Made by a program: the position numbers and the translations under genes
Notes under the pieces: model-generated
Told to the model about the DNA's origin: nothing
The model's database searches: none
Seen by the model: the letters and a program-made list of their open reading frames with translations, nothing else
In this document: piece by piece, positions 10,618 through 21,698 of the stretch
Layout: every line of letters begins with the position of its first letter
Numbering within the stretch: the first letter of the stretch is position 1
From: Bradysia coprophila
Lineage: Eukaryota; Arthropoda; Insecta; Diptera; Sciaridae
DNA length: 64,000 bases
Reading direction: 5' to 3'
Assembly (NCBI RefSeq): GCF_014529535.1
Contig: NW_023503501.1
Coordinates: forward strand, 1,370,150-1,434,149

Positions 10618-13600
10618 ATGATTGGATCTAACGCTGAAATTGAGAAAAAGTCTGAAGAAATTTCAGCTCAGGACGTTGATGTCATTTCCACTCCGAAGAT
10701 AATTACCATCGAAGGTATATCCCTTTGCTACCAATACAATTTTCCTCGCAGATTTTGACATAGTTGAGCCTAACCTCAATCTGTCAGGGAAAATTTGTCT
10801 GATTCGTGTTCGACAGTTTGTCATTAATTCAACTTTGTCAAATCAGTTTTACGACTCATACGCGATGCTCAACAACAGCACGGCCTCCGTCACGGAGACT
10901 ATCAGCGATACCGCGGCTACTGCACTCGTCGCATTGGCAGATTGCGTAAAGCATTGAAACTACCCCAGGGCGATAAGAGACACTACAAGAAGCGTGACGT
11001 TGGTGTTGAATTGATCGAAGTGAAGAATGCGGACGAACGTTTCCTGCACATTCCGTTGATGCTATCGGAACGGGCTTGGTCGTATGCCATGCAACTGAGA
11101 CAGGAATCGAATACTGAGCCGAGGAAAAAGTTTCATTTAGTGAACAAATTGCGGAAGGCTCTCGTGTACGCGCAACAATTGAAGGAACTGTGTGGAGTAA
11201 GTGAACGCACAAAAATTCGAGCTCGTCAGTGAGATATATAACCGATACCATTCTGTCCAGAGCAAGATCTGCGATGCCAGAACGAAGCTAGAAGCTGAAG
11301 CGTACGTTGCATGGATCCAGGGAACGTTGAATTTTGAATTGTCATTGTGGAAAGCGGCAGCTGAGAACTTAAAGCATGCTCAAGTTGTGTACGAAAATTT
11401 GTTGAACGCTTTGCCGGAGGAGGAGCAGACTCTATACAAGGCCAAAGTAAGTATACGAAAACGATTGATTCATGTACGTTCAGTGACTGAACTTCAGTCA
11501 ACCGGTGGCTGGGATTCTGTTTGTGTTTATCGCATTTGGATTGAGTGAATCAGGAGATTTCCTTACCGCATAGCTGACATGGTTGTCTGATGTGAATGTG
11601 AGTCCTTCTAATGTGTTATATGGAGTCTGTGTGGACAGTTTTCCGTAGGTGGACATTCAGTTGGTACAAGGTTTCGTTTTTATTTTGTATTATAATTCGG
11701 TTGTCACACTGCCTACTAGTGACAGTTGTTTGAGCATGAAAAGATTTGAGGAAAAATTGATGCTTTTATATGTCAATTCCTAGAGTTCCATTACTTCAAA
11801 GGGTCACCTCTCTTCCCAGTGCTAGAACTCTAGGATGGTGAGTACTCCAATCGGTTTTTTCGAACTTTCTTCTGGACTTGAGAGAAGTCTGAGATGTGTG
11901 GCGATCAGTTCCTATAATTCTATCACTGCAAAAGGTCTATCTTCTTACCAAAGCTAGAACTCAAGGAAAACTAACATTTCCAACAGTTTTTTTTAGTAAC
12001 CTCTGGATTTGAGGAAAGATTGAAGTGCCTGAAGGTCGTTGGGAAGCTGAGACACAGCAAACAGGTTTTTGGTGTTTCTGTTGGTTTCGGTTACAGAGGA
12101 ACCATTACAAGTTCACTCAAGTAGCTATAGTCTTCCCTATTTTCAACTGCACAAATCTCAGTGTAGGTGAACTTTCAACCCAATAAGGCTATATCTGCCT
12201 GAAAGTACTCGCAACACCCCGCACGATTGCGTAGGCGTTTCATTTGCCCAAAAAGAACTCAATAAGAAAAGAGCATCGAGGAATTTTTTGAACGGTAGCT
12301 TTGGCTTCTGGGGACCAATGCCTTTCAGGACACAAATGGCAAAGTTCGTGTGAATCTTCGTCCGATTTCGAAAGTTTTAAATTTATCGGCGACGAATACT
12401 TACGTTGTGCCTTCTCCAAATCTCCTTTCGATTTTAGAACAAACTCCTCTTGAGGTACAAAACGATTGTGATCTGCAAGGATACCAATAACGATAAGATG
12501 AACTGGACAAACAAAGACTTCTGGTTGATGTAACTTTAATGCAATGTCCTCCATGGAACATTTAAACAAAATGTTTCCCTATCCATTTAAAACACAGTGC
12601 ACTGTTTTCTCGGTCTCTGCCCATTAACCAGTCGATTTCTCACTTTGCATCCGCTTCGACGTGACCCTTTTCCCATGAACTTTGCGTTTGTGATTCCGAA
12701 CGCCAGCCGCCTGTTTAAATTTCATTCCGCACAAAGTGCATTCATGATTTTTCACATCCAAATGGATTTGCTTGTGTTCGTTGAAATATTTCCGCGTCCG
12801 AAACGACGACTGACAAATGTCGCACTTGAACGGTTTCTCTCCTGGAAAAGGAAAACAAAATTCAGCCATCGACAGTTTCTGTGATTCCGACAACTCTACC
12901 TGTATGCACACGAATATGATCAGCCAGAGCACCCGGACGATTGAAAACCTTTCCACAAGTCGTGCATGGCAATTGATTCAGCGTGTTATTGTGTTTCCGC
13001 ATATGAAATGTTAGCGCACCGGCCATAATAAACGTTTTACCGCACGTTGCACATTGATGAGCTCGGTCATTGTTGTGCATTCGCATGTGGACGATGAGAT
13101 AGGACGACCGGGAAAATGATTTTCCGCATACATTGCACGGATATTTGATGCCACTGTGTGTGTGTTTCATGTGATCGAGCAAATCTTTCTTCTTCTTGAT
13201 CTTACTGCCACAGATGTCGCATTCAAAACTGTCGGGATACAGTGAATGGTTCTGAATGTGTTGATTTAGGTTCGCCTGACTGACAAATGCTTTGTCACAC
13301 AAATAGCAATTGATCGTTGCCTTTTGGTTTGACTCTGAAGTCTTGACGGACGCATTGGCATAATTAATTGACTCAGTTCCGCCGGTGTCTGAATGAATTG
13401 TTCTTTGATGTGCAACTACTTCGGACGATTTTTCAAAGGTCTCGCCGCACTTATCACAGGGATACTCTTTCACGGTTATATGCGATGCTTTGTGCTCCCG
13501 CAAATGTCTCTTTGTCCGGAAATTCACCGCGCAAATGCCACATCCAAAAGGTTTCTGACCGGTATGTAAACGAACATGTTCAGCAAGCGATCCAGATCGA

Positions 13601-16600
13601 TCAAACACTTTACCGCAGTAGGGACACGGACACTGCGGCATTGTATTGTTGTGTTTCTTCATGTGAAACGATAGTGCTCCTGCCGTAATGAACGCATGAC
13701 CGCAATCTGTACATTTGAATGGTCTGATGTCTTGGTGAATTCGCATGTGTACCGTTAGGTAGGAAGAACGATTGAATGCCTTGCCACAAATCGTACACGG
13801 ATGCTTGATGCCACTGTGCTTGTCCTTCATGTGTCCCAGCAAATCCTTTTTCTTCTTTATATTGCTGCCACAGATGTCACAGCTAAAGCTTTCCGGAAAC
13901 AATACATGATTCTCGACATGTCGGTCGAAACTGAGCTGCGATTCAAATGTTTTGTTGCACTTAGTGCAATGTAGTTGATCATGCCAGTGTTGTTCGCCAC
14001 TAGTTTCATGGCCCATTTCTAATCGACTTAGTTCTGGTTTTACTTCCTGTTTCACTTCATCGATTCCGATATCCGGCTCAAAAACGCAAGGCTCATCTTC
14101 ACGTTTAACGATGAACACTTCCCTAAAGTGAATGATGTAGTGAACGTTGAATTCGGTGAAATTCTTCATTTGTGATGGACAGAAGACACATTGGAACGTT
14201 AATGTTCCCTCAAAGTTGCAGAAAATTTCCGCAAATTTTTGACTTTCATTTAATTCGACTAGTGTCAACGGATCGTTTGACTGTGAATCCATCGTTCCAA
14301 GGAGATCCGAACTCATTGTCCAATTTTCTGAACGGATTTTGTGGCCGACAAGAAATTATTATTATTTTTTTGACATTATTGACGTTTTGATTCGCTCGGT
14401 GTGAGCATCTTCTTTTGTGGTTGTCGTTGGACAGGATCTTTCGTTCCATATAACTTGTCGCTTCTGGAATATGGATCGCTCTTTTTACCATTTTGCAAAT
14501 TTCTCCGGTTTTTTTTTCTGCGTTCAGTCTTCAGTGATAACATGCAAACAGAGAGCGAAACTTACCGTAAAATTCTTTTCATTTTTGACCCACTCAAATC
14601 GGCATTATCTTGCCGAACATGATCTCTCAAAACTCGATAAATGGCCTTTTATGCCGGCGCTATTTCTACAGAAAGGATATGACGTGAATGAATATTGGTT
14701 CATTGGAAGGGTAAGTTCAAGTACTCCCGGGATAAGCGTGGACTCGGTGGGAAGGGAACCTGAAAATGACTGACCTGACTCCGAAAGGTCCCATTAGACT
14801 TTACATTAACATTATAGACCTAAAATTGGATTACTCGCTCAGGACTTCCACGCTTTAAAAGTCCTCCTATTTTAGGAGTTTTAGGACGTTTTTACACTCA
14901 GCTTAGGAGCTTTCGTTCGCTGGGAAGAATATATTTTTTAACAACCTTTTATGTTTCCTTGTACAAATAGCTCGATGTGTAAGGCTTTATATGTGATAAA
15001 TCAGGGCCTAATATTTGTCAAAAGTTTCACAAATTTTGACAAATGTTTCACAAATGTTAGGCCCTGTGATAAATTCATCATTGTACGAATTCTGATAAGC
15101 CCCTATTTCCTGTATGAAATTTGTATTGCTGATATTGCTGGGAGGTCTTTATTTCTTTTAATATCACGGTGGGGCTTTTTCGTGGATCTGTTCGAGAAAA
15201 GTAATAAATTCGACGTCGTTCCATACATTTTCGTAGTGTGCCTTAAAGTACTGGCTCTTTCTTATTTTTAGCCCCGTACGAAGTACTGGAGGCTTATAAG
15301 ATTAATATGCCGTTTGTAACACGTCGAATTGGAAGCAGACAGTAAGGGCAAAGCATTTGGTTATGTTCATAGATGGCGAATCCGCAATAAAAAAAATGTC
15401 CGTCCGTCCGTCTGTGACCCCTCTAGCTTGAGTAAATCACAACCTTTTTTCAAAATTCTTTTTTTCCCCGATTGGTATCGACAAAAGTAAGGTCAAGTTC
15501 GAAAATGGGCATGGTAGGGTCGGCCCCTCCAGAGCTAGGGCCCTATAGGTGTTTTTCAGTCTTTCGACGATATCTACCGAAATACGCACGCAATAGCTGC
15601 TTGTGATATATCAAGTGAAAGGTATTGACGAGTAGAACAAAGTTGCTGAACATTGTTTTTGGGTAAGATGCAACGTGGGCTTGTTGGGAGGGCTCAAAGG
15701 TTGTTACTCGGCCCTAAGTGTTTTTTGCACATAAATCGAGTAAATCTCAACCGATTTTGCTAGATTTAGTTTTTTATGGAAGGTAATTGAATACTGAAAA
15801 GAACGTGGCGAAAAAAGTTTCAAATTTGGGCCCTTGGACTAAGGCCGCTACTCGGCCCTAAGTGCTTTTTGCACATAAATCGAGTAAATCTCAACCGATT
15901 TTGCTAGTTTTTGTTTCATTTGAGAGGTAATTGAATACCCAATGGAAAGTTGGCAAAAAATTTTGGGTTTCTAAAATAATGTCGTAAATTGTTGGTTTTA
16001 TTTGAAAGGTACTTCGTACGGGCTTTCGTAATTGCGCTATGCGCAATTTTAAAAATGAACAGTTTCAGTAAATTTGACAATGCCCAACTTGACTTGCATT
16101 TTGGTAACAGACGCATTAGACGGTTGTAGACGTATTAGGGTTCCGGGCTTATTAGGGCTACGGACGTATTATGGTTGCGGACGAAATAGGATTACGGGTT
16201 GTACGGGGCTAAGTCGCAGCAAACGCTCCGACTGTTCTGATGCCTTGTTTATCGATAAGTTCCATCATTCTAAGCAAGAAATTGTTTTGCAGTATGCCTC
16301 TAAGTGGCTTGGTTTCTTTTATATAGTTAGCTTGAAGTATCGAATCGTCCCATGAATGAAGACTGAAGTAGCGAACTAAAAAAAACTAAGACACTTAGAG
16401 GCATACCGTTGGGCAATTTTTTGCTTAGAATGATGTGACTTTGTCGAGAAAAAAATAAGAAAGAGCCAGTATGCAACACTTTTTTCAGTCAGTTTCAGGC
16501 ACACTATGAAAATGTATGAAAACTTTTCATTGAAAAGATGTCGTTTGTATCATTTTTCTCGAACAGATCCACGAGAAGGATTTTGTGCCAGAACAAAAAA

Positions 16601-19600
16601 GTTTTGTTTTGACTCTAGAAACGATTATCCGTTGAGAAATTCCACTTTCACGAACTTAGCAAAATAAAATGTGTTCAGCTTCAGCTCCACCGTGACATCC
16701 TTTGATTTCCTACATCCGAAGTATTGTCTTGTTCGTTCTAGTATGTAGCAAAATAAACTCCCAGAAAAATGGTAGTTACCAAAGTTACCAAAAAGGTCTA
16801 AGTTCAGTTTTCGACATTTGCCTCTACCTGCACCAAGGCTTTCAGGACAGGAAAATTTTCCGACATATTTTACCGTTTGACCATTTTTCATTTGATCGAG
16901 CTATCACCACTCTACTGACCGAAAATGTTTCGAGCTAAATAAAATGTAGTTTTAGTTTAAAAATGAGTGAGACTCTTCGAAGTAGTTTCTAAGAAAATTA
17001 TTTCACAAAAATCATGTGGATTGGCAGTATCTCAAGCGTCGCAGACATGTTATTTTACTCATCCACTTGTTGTATTGATCTTGATCCTGATTTATAAGAG
17101 GTCAATAAGACTTTTAGGAGCATTGTCGCAAATTTTAGGGGATTTTATGAGGTGTGAGAGGCCTGCTCGCCTTTTAAAAAGTGAAATTTTAGAGAATTTT
17201 TATTGAAATAGCTCAAGTTTCATTTGTCGTTGTTTGTTTGTTCGTTTGTTTTATTGACTAATTATTCAAGTCATTTATGCTAGAGTAAATGGGATATTTT
17301 ACGTATTCAACGAAAGATTAGTAATTATACAATTTACAGTCAGGGACTATTTTTGGCAAAACATTTTCCCGAATTTTCGTAAAATATTTTTTAACGGAAA
17401 ATTAAATATTTTCCCAAAAACAGTCACTGCATTCAGTTGAGGTAATCGGTGTCAGTGCCCGTTCATCTCTACTAATCGAAAATTTCAATCGACTATAAAA
17501 GTTTCACAGTTAAGGCGACCGTGCCTGAGTACCATGACTTTTGAATGATCAATTTTCCGAGAGGCTATCGTAGAGATAAACCTTCTCTGCAACCACAACC
17601 AACAGAGGCGTACCGTAACGTAACAATCACTCTCTGTTTTTCTACGGATCCACTTCCAGTTTAAATCGTTTGTTGACGGTCACCTTTTTCCCGTGCACTT
17701 TCCGTTTATGCACCCGAACACCGGCCTGTTGCTTGAATTTCATTCCGCACAGATCGCAACTATGATTTTTCTCGGTCAAATGAATGGTCTTGTGCTCGTT
17801 CAAATATTTCCGCGTCCGGAAAGATGACTGACAAATGTCGCACTTGAAGGGCTTCTCTCCTGGAAAATGGAAACCGAATTCAGCCATCGACAATCTCATT
17901 GATTCAGATCATAACTGCATACCTGTATGGACACGAACGTGGTCGGCCAGTGCTCCTGGCCGGTTGAAAATCTTACCACATGTTGGACATGGACATTGGG
18001 TCATTGTGTTGTTGTGTTTTCTCATGTGTGATGTCAGAGCACCGGTCATCACGAATGTTTTACCTGAATTTATTGGATTATTAAACAGCTCTGTTCCAGC
18101 GAATCTTAGGTCAAAATGGACATACCACAAACGGCACACTGATACGGTCGAATTTCATTGTGCATTCGCATGTGCATATGGACGTACGACGATCGGGAAA
18201 ATTCCTTACCGCATATCTTGCATGGAAATTTGATTCCAGTATGCATGTGCCGCATATGATCCATCAGATCTTTTTTCTCCTTAATCTTACGACCGCAAAT
18301 ATCACATTCATGTATCGACGGAAACCATGCATGATTCTCGATGTGACGATCCAGGTAGATTTTGCTCACAAAGTCCTTACCGCATAAATGGCATTGTTGT
18401 ATCGGACGATTGTACCTCTTCGATCTCTCCCGTTTGTGTTTTCGTTTCTTTTCCACCATTTCCGCTTCGGCCGTAGAATCGTCGCAATCGATTTCACTGC
18501 AATTTTCCAACTTCAACGAACTCGCCACATCCGTGGGTTCGTCAACTGATTTTGTTTTGTCGGCTGACGGTGATTTTGTAACCGTCTCATCGACTCCAAT
18601 GTGCGGCTCGAATAAGCATTTATCGTCTTCCGTTTTGACCACAAACACTTCCTTGAAGTGCACCATGTAGTGTATGGTGAATTCGGTGGCTTCCTTCATT
18701 TGGGCAGGGCACAGAACGCAATGGAATGTCAGTTTCCCCTCATAGTTGCAATAGATTTCACCAAATTTGTGATGGTCTTTCGGTTCGATGTAATTTAGCG
18801 GGTCGTTTATGATGCACAGCTCCATGTTTATGTACACACAAAATTAAATTGATGACATGAAAGTAAACACACCGTGTCTGGAGAGTATACACTTCTGTTT
18901 GATTATGCACAGCAAAGCTAACCGAAACGTCGTGTGCCATATAGCCAATGACTTACGTTCTTTTATGTTCACAACAGGTTGACGAACTAACACCATCTCT
19001 TCGCTACTGCGCCTATAACATCGGCGATGGAGCATCCATGAACGATTTAATCGAAATGAGAGCACAGGGAGTGCTTAGCAATCTTGATTCGCTCATTTCG
19101 CAAACGAAAAGCCAGAGCAGCGAGACGTTGCAAACAACTGAGTGGCGAGGCCGTAAGGTCACAGTACGGCCGGAAAAAGTTCGTCTATTCTTACTCAGCA
19201 TTCAAGATTTGGACAAAAGCATTGAAAAGGCAAAGACAATCAATTCCAAAATTGAAATCATTGAGAATGTTCTGTTCGACTGCAAGGATGCAATATCGGC
19301 TGTTCGGGACGAGATTAAACAAGATCCGAAATTGCGTCAATCGGATAACGGTGGACCGGTGTCGGGCATTCAGTATTTGTTGGCTTACTTATCGTACATT
19401 CGATTGATTCGCACTTTGGAACGAAACATTTACTTGGTTGCGCAGGCCAAACAAAGTTTGGATGAAGAGAAATCGTCCGGTGAGGGCAAGAAGGTTCGAC
19501 CACAGGATTTGACTCGGCTGTACGAAATCATTTCGTCGAATGTAACCGAACTTCAACAGATCAGCGGACTGGAGGACGACAAAGTCTATCAAAAGGAAAT

Positions 19601-20132
19601 CGAAGTTTTGTCACTGTCGTTCAAGGCATTCCGTTGCTATTATATTGCCGTTACATTGGTTGGATTGAAACGTTGGAAGGAAGCGGTCGCTTTATACGTT
19701 CGATCAACAAATTATGCTACCGAAGCGTTGAAACAAAAACCGAAACAATTCAATTTGACCGACGATTTGAAGCAGCTGATTACGCTGATTGAGGGCTGTA
19801 AATTCTCAGCTCACGCATACAGCGTATTGGAAGATGATACCAGCGAAGAATTCATAGCTTCCGGTAAATCCCAAAAGTCGTCGAAACCATTGTTCGAACG
19901 TTTGTCCGAGTACAAGGAAGATCAGCAACTAAATACGAAAAATCCAAATGTCTTCCAACTTACTCCGGAAATGGAGCCCATTCCCTGCAAACCGTTATTC
20001 TTTGATTTAGCCCTTAATTTTGTCGAATTTCCGTCGTTGGATGACAAACTGGATTCGCCCGGAGCAAAGAAAGGCGCTGGCATATCTGGATTTGTTAAAG
20101 GATTCCTTGGATGGGGTGGAGCCAGTAAATAG
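10618..20132 (+). CDS. Srp68: Signal recognition particle subunit SRP68
   Basis: Four exons: 10618-10714, 10847-11196, 11261-11446 and 18978-20132. The joined frame is 595 residues, the usual animal SRP68 length. The diagnostic block DAQQQHGLRHGDYQRYRGYC opens the N-terminal RNA-binding domain, followed by basic RRIGRLRKAL. Exon 4 supplies the helical, TPR-like region (SLRYCAYNIGDG near its start) and a tail with FFDLALNFVEFP and a Gly-rich end, where SRP72 is expected to bind. The protein helps SRP dock ribosomes at the ER. Introns 1 and 2 are short (132 and 64 nt), but intron 3 is 7,531 nt and contains two zinc-finger genes on the opposite strand plus transposon debris. AATAAA at 20220-20225. 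Start: the ATG at 10618 opens the only frame joining these exons. Confidence 0.95.
11740..12015. repeat. Diverged two-copy tandem repeat in Srp68 intron 3
   Basis: Two copies of about 135 bp share TTGAGGAAA, CAATTCCTA.AGTTC.AT, CACT.CAAA.GGTC and GCTAGAACTC. They are strongly diverged, non-coding, and just downstream of Srp68 exon 3. Confidence 0.5.
12240..12554 (-). CDS. Unassigned small open frame or exon, 104 codons
   Basis: An ATG at 12554 opens 104 codons with fairly normal composition and two paired-cysteine stretches (HELCHLCPERH). I do not recognise a family. A textbook splice donor (GTAAGTATT) lies inside the frame near 12404, after LEKAQ. An acceptor-like AG lies upstream near 12584. 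The 5' half might therefore be an internal exon rather than the start of an intronless gene. It lies just downstream of the first zinc-finger gene, on the same strand, within Srp68 intron 3. It could also be chance or a decayed gene piece. Confidence 0.28.
   Translation of the reverse strand: MEDIALKLHQPEVFVCPVHLIVIGILADHNRFVPQEEFVLKSKGDLEKAQRKYSSPINLKLSKSDEDSHELCHLCPERHWSPEAKATVQKIPRCSFLIEFFLGK
12624..14316 (-). CDS. C2H2 zinc-finger protein, 14-finger, nested in Srp68 intron
   Basis: Two exons, 14316-12900 and 12841-12624 (intron 58 nt), give 544 residues. An N-terminal segment carries a non-canonical CxxC...H...H unit (FQCVFCPSQMKNFTEF). An acidic linker follows, then fourteen C2H2 fingers. 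These fall into two seven-finger blocks whose fingers correspond in order, for example the CDICGS.IKKKKDLL fingers in each block and FNRSSYL/FSRSSYL. The second block ends with HTGEKPFKCDIC and a basic tail. It is a probable nuclear DNA-binding regulator with unknown target. The intron splits codons at HTG|EKPF, the same place as in the neighbouring paralogue at 17642-18825. No ZAD or KRAB domain is seen. The start at 14316 is the first in-frame ATG. Confidence 0.9.
15002..15066. mobile_element. 65-bp hAT-like element with perfect 8-bp target duplication
   Basis: Ends CAGGGCCTAA...TTAGGCCCTG. The octamer TGATAAAT lies directly on both sides (14994-15001 and 15067-15074). The interior is built from iterated words such as TTTGTCAAA and TTTCACAAA. 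Eight-bp duplications and CAGNG termini are typical of the hAT superfamily. It is too short to code for anything. Confidence 0.85.
15181..16573. mobile_element. Composite inverted-repeat element with nested insertion
   Basis: The arm CGTGGATCTGTTCGAGAAAA at 15181, continuing through GTAGTGTGCC and TACTGGCTCTTTCTTATTTT to about 15270, reappears reverse-complemented at 16452-16572. Between the arms lie a second element (15272-16023) and a hairpin at about 16250-16440 (ATCATTCTAAGCAAGAAATT and its complement). The nested order implies successive insertions within Srp68 intron 3. Confidence 0.7.
15272..16023. mobile_element. Non-autonomous element with GCCC(C)GTACGAAGTAC ends
   Basis: The left end GCCCCGTACGAAGTAC matches the complement of the right end GGTACTTCGTACGGGC. 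The interior includes a GTCCGTCCGTCTGTG stretch and two tandem copies (about 15690-15835 and 15835-15950) sharing CGGCCCTAAGTG and AAATCGAGTAAATCTCAACC. No coding capacity is seen. Confidence 0.65.
17341..17429. mobile_element. Short hAT-like element, CAG-ended
   Basis: Ends CAGGGACTATTTTTGG and CCAAAAACAGTCACTG are imperfect inverted repeats; the interior iterates TTTTCCCG/AAAATATTTT words. Flanks TTTACAGT and CATTCAGT agree at 5 of 8 positions, a possible decayed target duplication. It belongs with the elements at 15002 and 53917. Confidence 0.55.
17642..18825 (-). CDS. C2H2 zinc-finger protein, 7-finger, nested in Srp68 intron
   Basis: Three exons, 18825-18126, 18063-17923 and 17859-17642 (introns 62 and 63 nt), give 352 residues from the ATG at 18825. 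The N-terminal domain matches that of the gene at 12624-14316 (GEIYCNYEGKLTFHCVLC against AEIFCNFEGTLTFQCVFC). A Lys/Arg-rich linker (EKKRKHKRERSKR, possible nuclear signal) follows, then seven C2H2 fingers corresponding in order to one block of the larger paralogue. The last intron interrupts HTG|EKPF exactly as in that gene, and both introns share the 3' stretch TGTCGATGGCTGAATT. This makes tandem duplication nearly certain. It is a probable nuclear regulator of unknown target. Start is 152 nt from Srp68 exon 4, on the opposite strand. Confidence 0.9.
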
Positions 20133-20219
20133 GTTTTTACTGCCTTCTCAATGTAAACAGGAAACTATCGAACTGGTGAGAGGTTTCAAGTTTTTCATAT
20201 TTTCAAATTATTCGCACCC

Positions 20220-20225
20220 AATAAA
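20220..20225 (+). promoter_or_regulatory. Polyadenylation signal of Srp68
   Basis: AATAAA begins 88 nt after the Srp68 stop codon. Confidence 0.6.
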
Positions 20226-20559
20226 TGGATGATATTCACAGAAGCAAAAGTGATTTTGGTTTTCCATTAATGTTCTGTAGTCGTCTGCCGACTTTCATTG
20301 TTAGCTGGGACAGAGATGTTCTCAACGAGATATCAAATTTTCATCAGTTTTCTTTGTAAGAACAACTTCGCTTGCCTAAAATTAGTCTTGTGCCCCTAAC
20401 GAACCAAATGGACGTCAAAGAATATGATTGACAGGTGGATCGGGCAGGGAAATTATGTTTTCTTCGAGTCAAAATATTCCGTAAAATGGACTTTACATGA
20501 TTTCCCGGTATCCAAACTTTTCACGAAAAAGGTCCAGGTGACTCGGTTACTCGAGGTTA

Positions 20560-20945
20560 CTGGAATATACCGCAGTGTTTCTATGCCATGCTCGAAAAGA
20601 GTCCAGTTCGGTCTAACCGGAACAGGAACTTGATTTCGACCCGAATGTGAACTGAGCATTCGACGCAACTTTACCTTAACCTGATATTTTCGATTTGGGA
20701 TTGAACCCGACTCTGACACTGAATTCGTTCAGCTCGAATGTGCACTTACACTTGTCCCGAACCTAAAATTTTTTGTGAAAATTGTGATTGTCAGATTGAG
20801 GTCAAACGCGAAAGTAAAAGTTCAAGTTCGGGTCAAACCAATACCGAATATTTCAGGTTCAGGTCAAGTTCGGGTCGAACCTGAAACGTTAGTTCAGGTT
20901 CGGGTCAAACAGATTGAAACAGATTAACCGGAACCCGATTCAAAC
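20560..20945. repeat. Degenerate GGTTCGGGTCAAAC-word repeat
   Basis: Irregular reiteration of words such as AGGTTCGGGTCAAAC, GTTCAGGTTCGGG and AACCTGAAAC. It resembles the CAGGT region at 9945-10190 in texture. There is no fixed period and no coding frame. Confidence 0.6.
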
Positions 20946-21176
20946 CTTATAGACTGTTATGATCATAGCGAGAAAACCGAAGACTAGTTATTATAACTTG
21001 CCTTGGCGTACTCGTCAAAGTATTTGCTTCTCTTTCAACGTGGTACGTTGAGAGCGAGAGGACAGAAGACCAGTTTATTTTAACTTTCCTTTAGGTTACT
21101 TGTCAAAATATCTTCTTCTCTTTCAACAGTCTATACAGTGTTTAAGCAGAGAGTTTTTTGACCAATTAAGTGTAAG

Positions 21177-21442
21177 TGATCTCGGGGTATAGCTGTCAAA
21201 ACAGGAGGCAAAATTTGAATTTGTGTTGCATTTTGCAAACAAAATTAAATTAAAACTTGGAAAACACAAATTCAACCGAATGAAAGATTACAGTTTACTA
21301 TTCCATTGTTTTGAACTCAAACACACTACATCTACATGCAATTAAAACGAAAAAATCTCAAAATTGTTTTCACATGAAAACATACTGCCACGCAAATTCA
21401 AATTTTCACCTCACTTTAGTGGGACAGCTATACCCGAGATCA
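21177..21442. mobile_element. MITE with TGATCTCGGG ends
   Basis: TGATCTCGGGGTATAGCTGT at the left pairs with ACAGCTATACCCGAGATCA at the right; inner arms AAATTTGAATTTG also pair. It is 266 bp and non-coding. Confidence 0.75.
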
Positions 21443-21492
21443 GTTATATTTCCTCCTCGTATGCACAATTGGAACTGTCGAAACAGATAAAC

Positions 21493-21698
21493 AATTGAGG
21501 TTCTGAAAGAACAGGTTAAGCCACTTTCGAGTTGATCACGAAGGCGGTGGTATCAAAGTTTTCCTGTGGAGGCAACTAGGTTTGAGAAACTTTATAAGAC
21601 GATTTCAACTTACCACAATATGCAATGAGTGCGCTTAACAAATTTGATTTCACCCGCCTTCGTTTGTGTTTTAACCTGTTCTTCCAGAACCTTCTATT
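21493..21698. mobile_element. MITE with GGTTCTG arms
   Basis: AATTGAGGTTCTGAAAGAAC pairs with the complement of the right end (ending CTTCCAGAACCTTCTATT). The arms continue through AGGTTAA and a CGAAGGCGG/CCGCCTTCG pair. About 206 bp, non-coding. Confidence 0.7.

Noticed and set aside
13368-13688. Plus-strand open frame of 106 codons
   Set aside because: It is the antisense shadow of the zinc-finger gene at 12624-14316.
18826-18837. Extended start of the seven-finger protein at 18837
   Set aside because: That codon is GTG; the first ATG in frame is at 18825.
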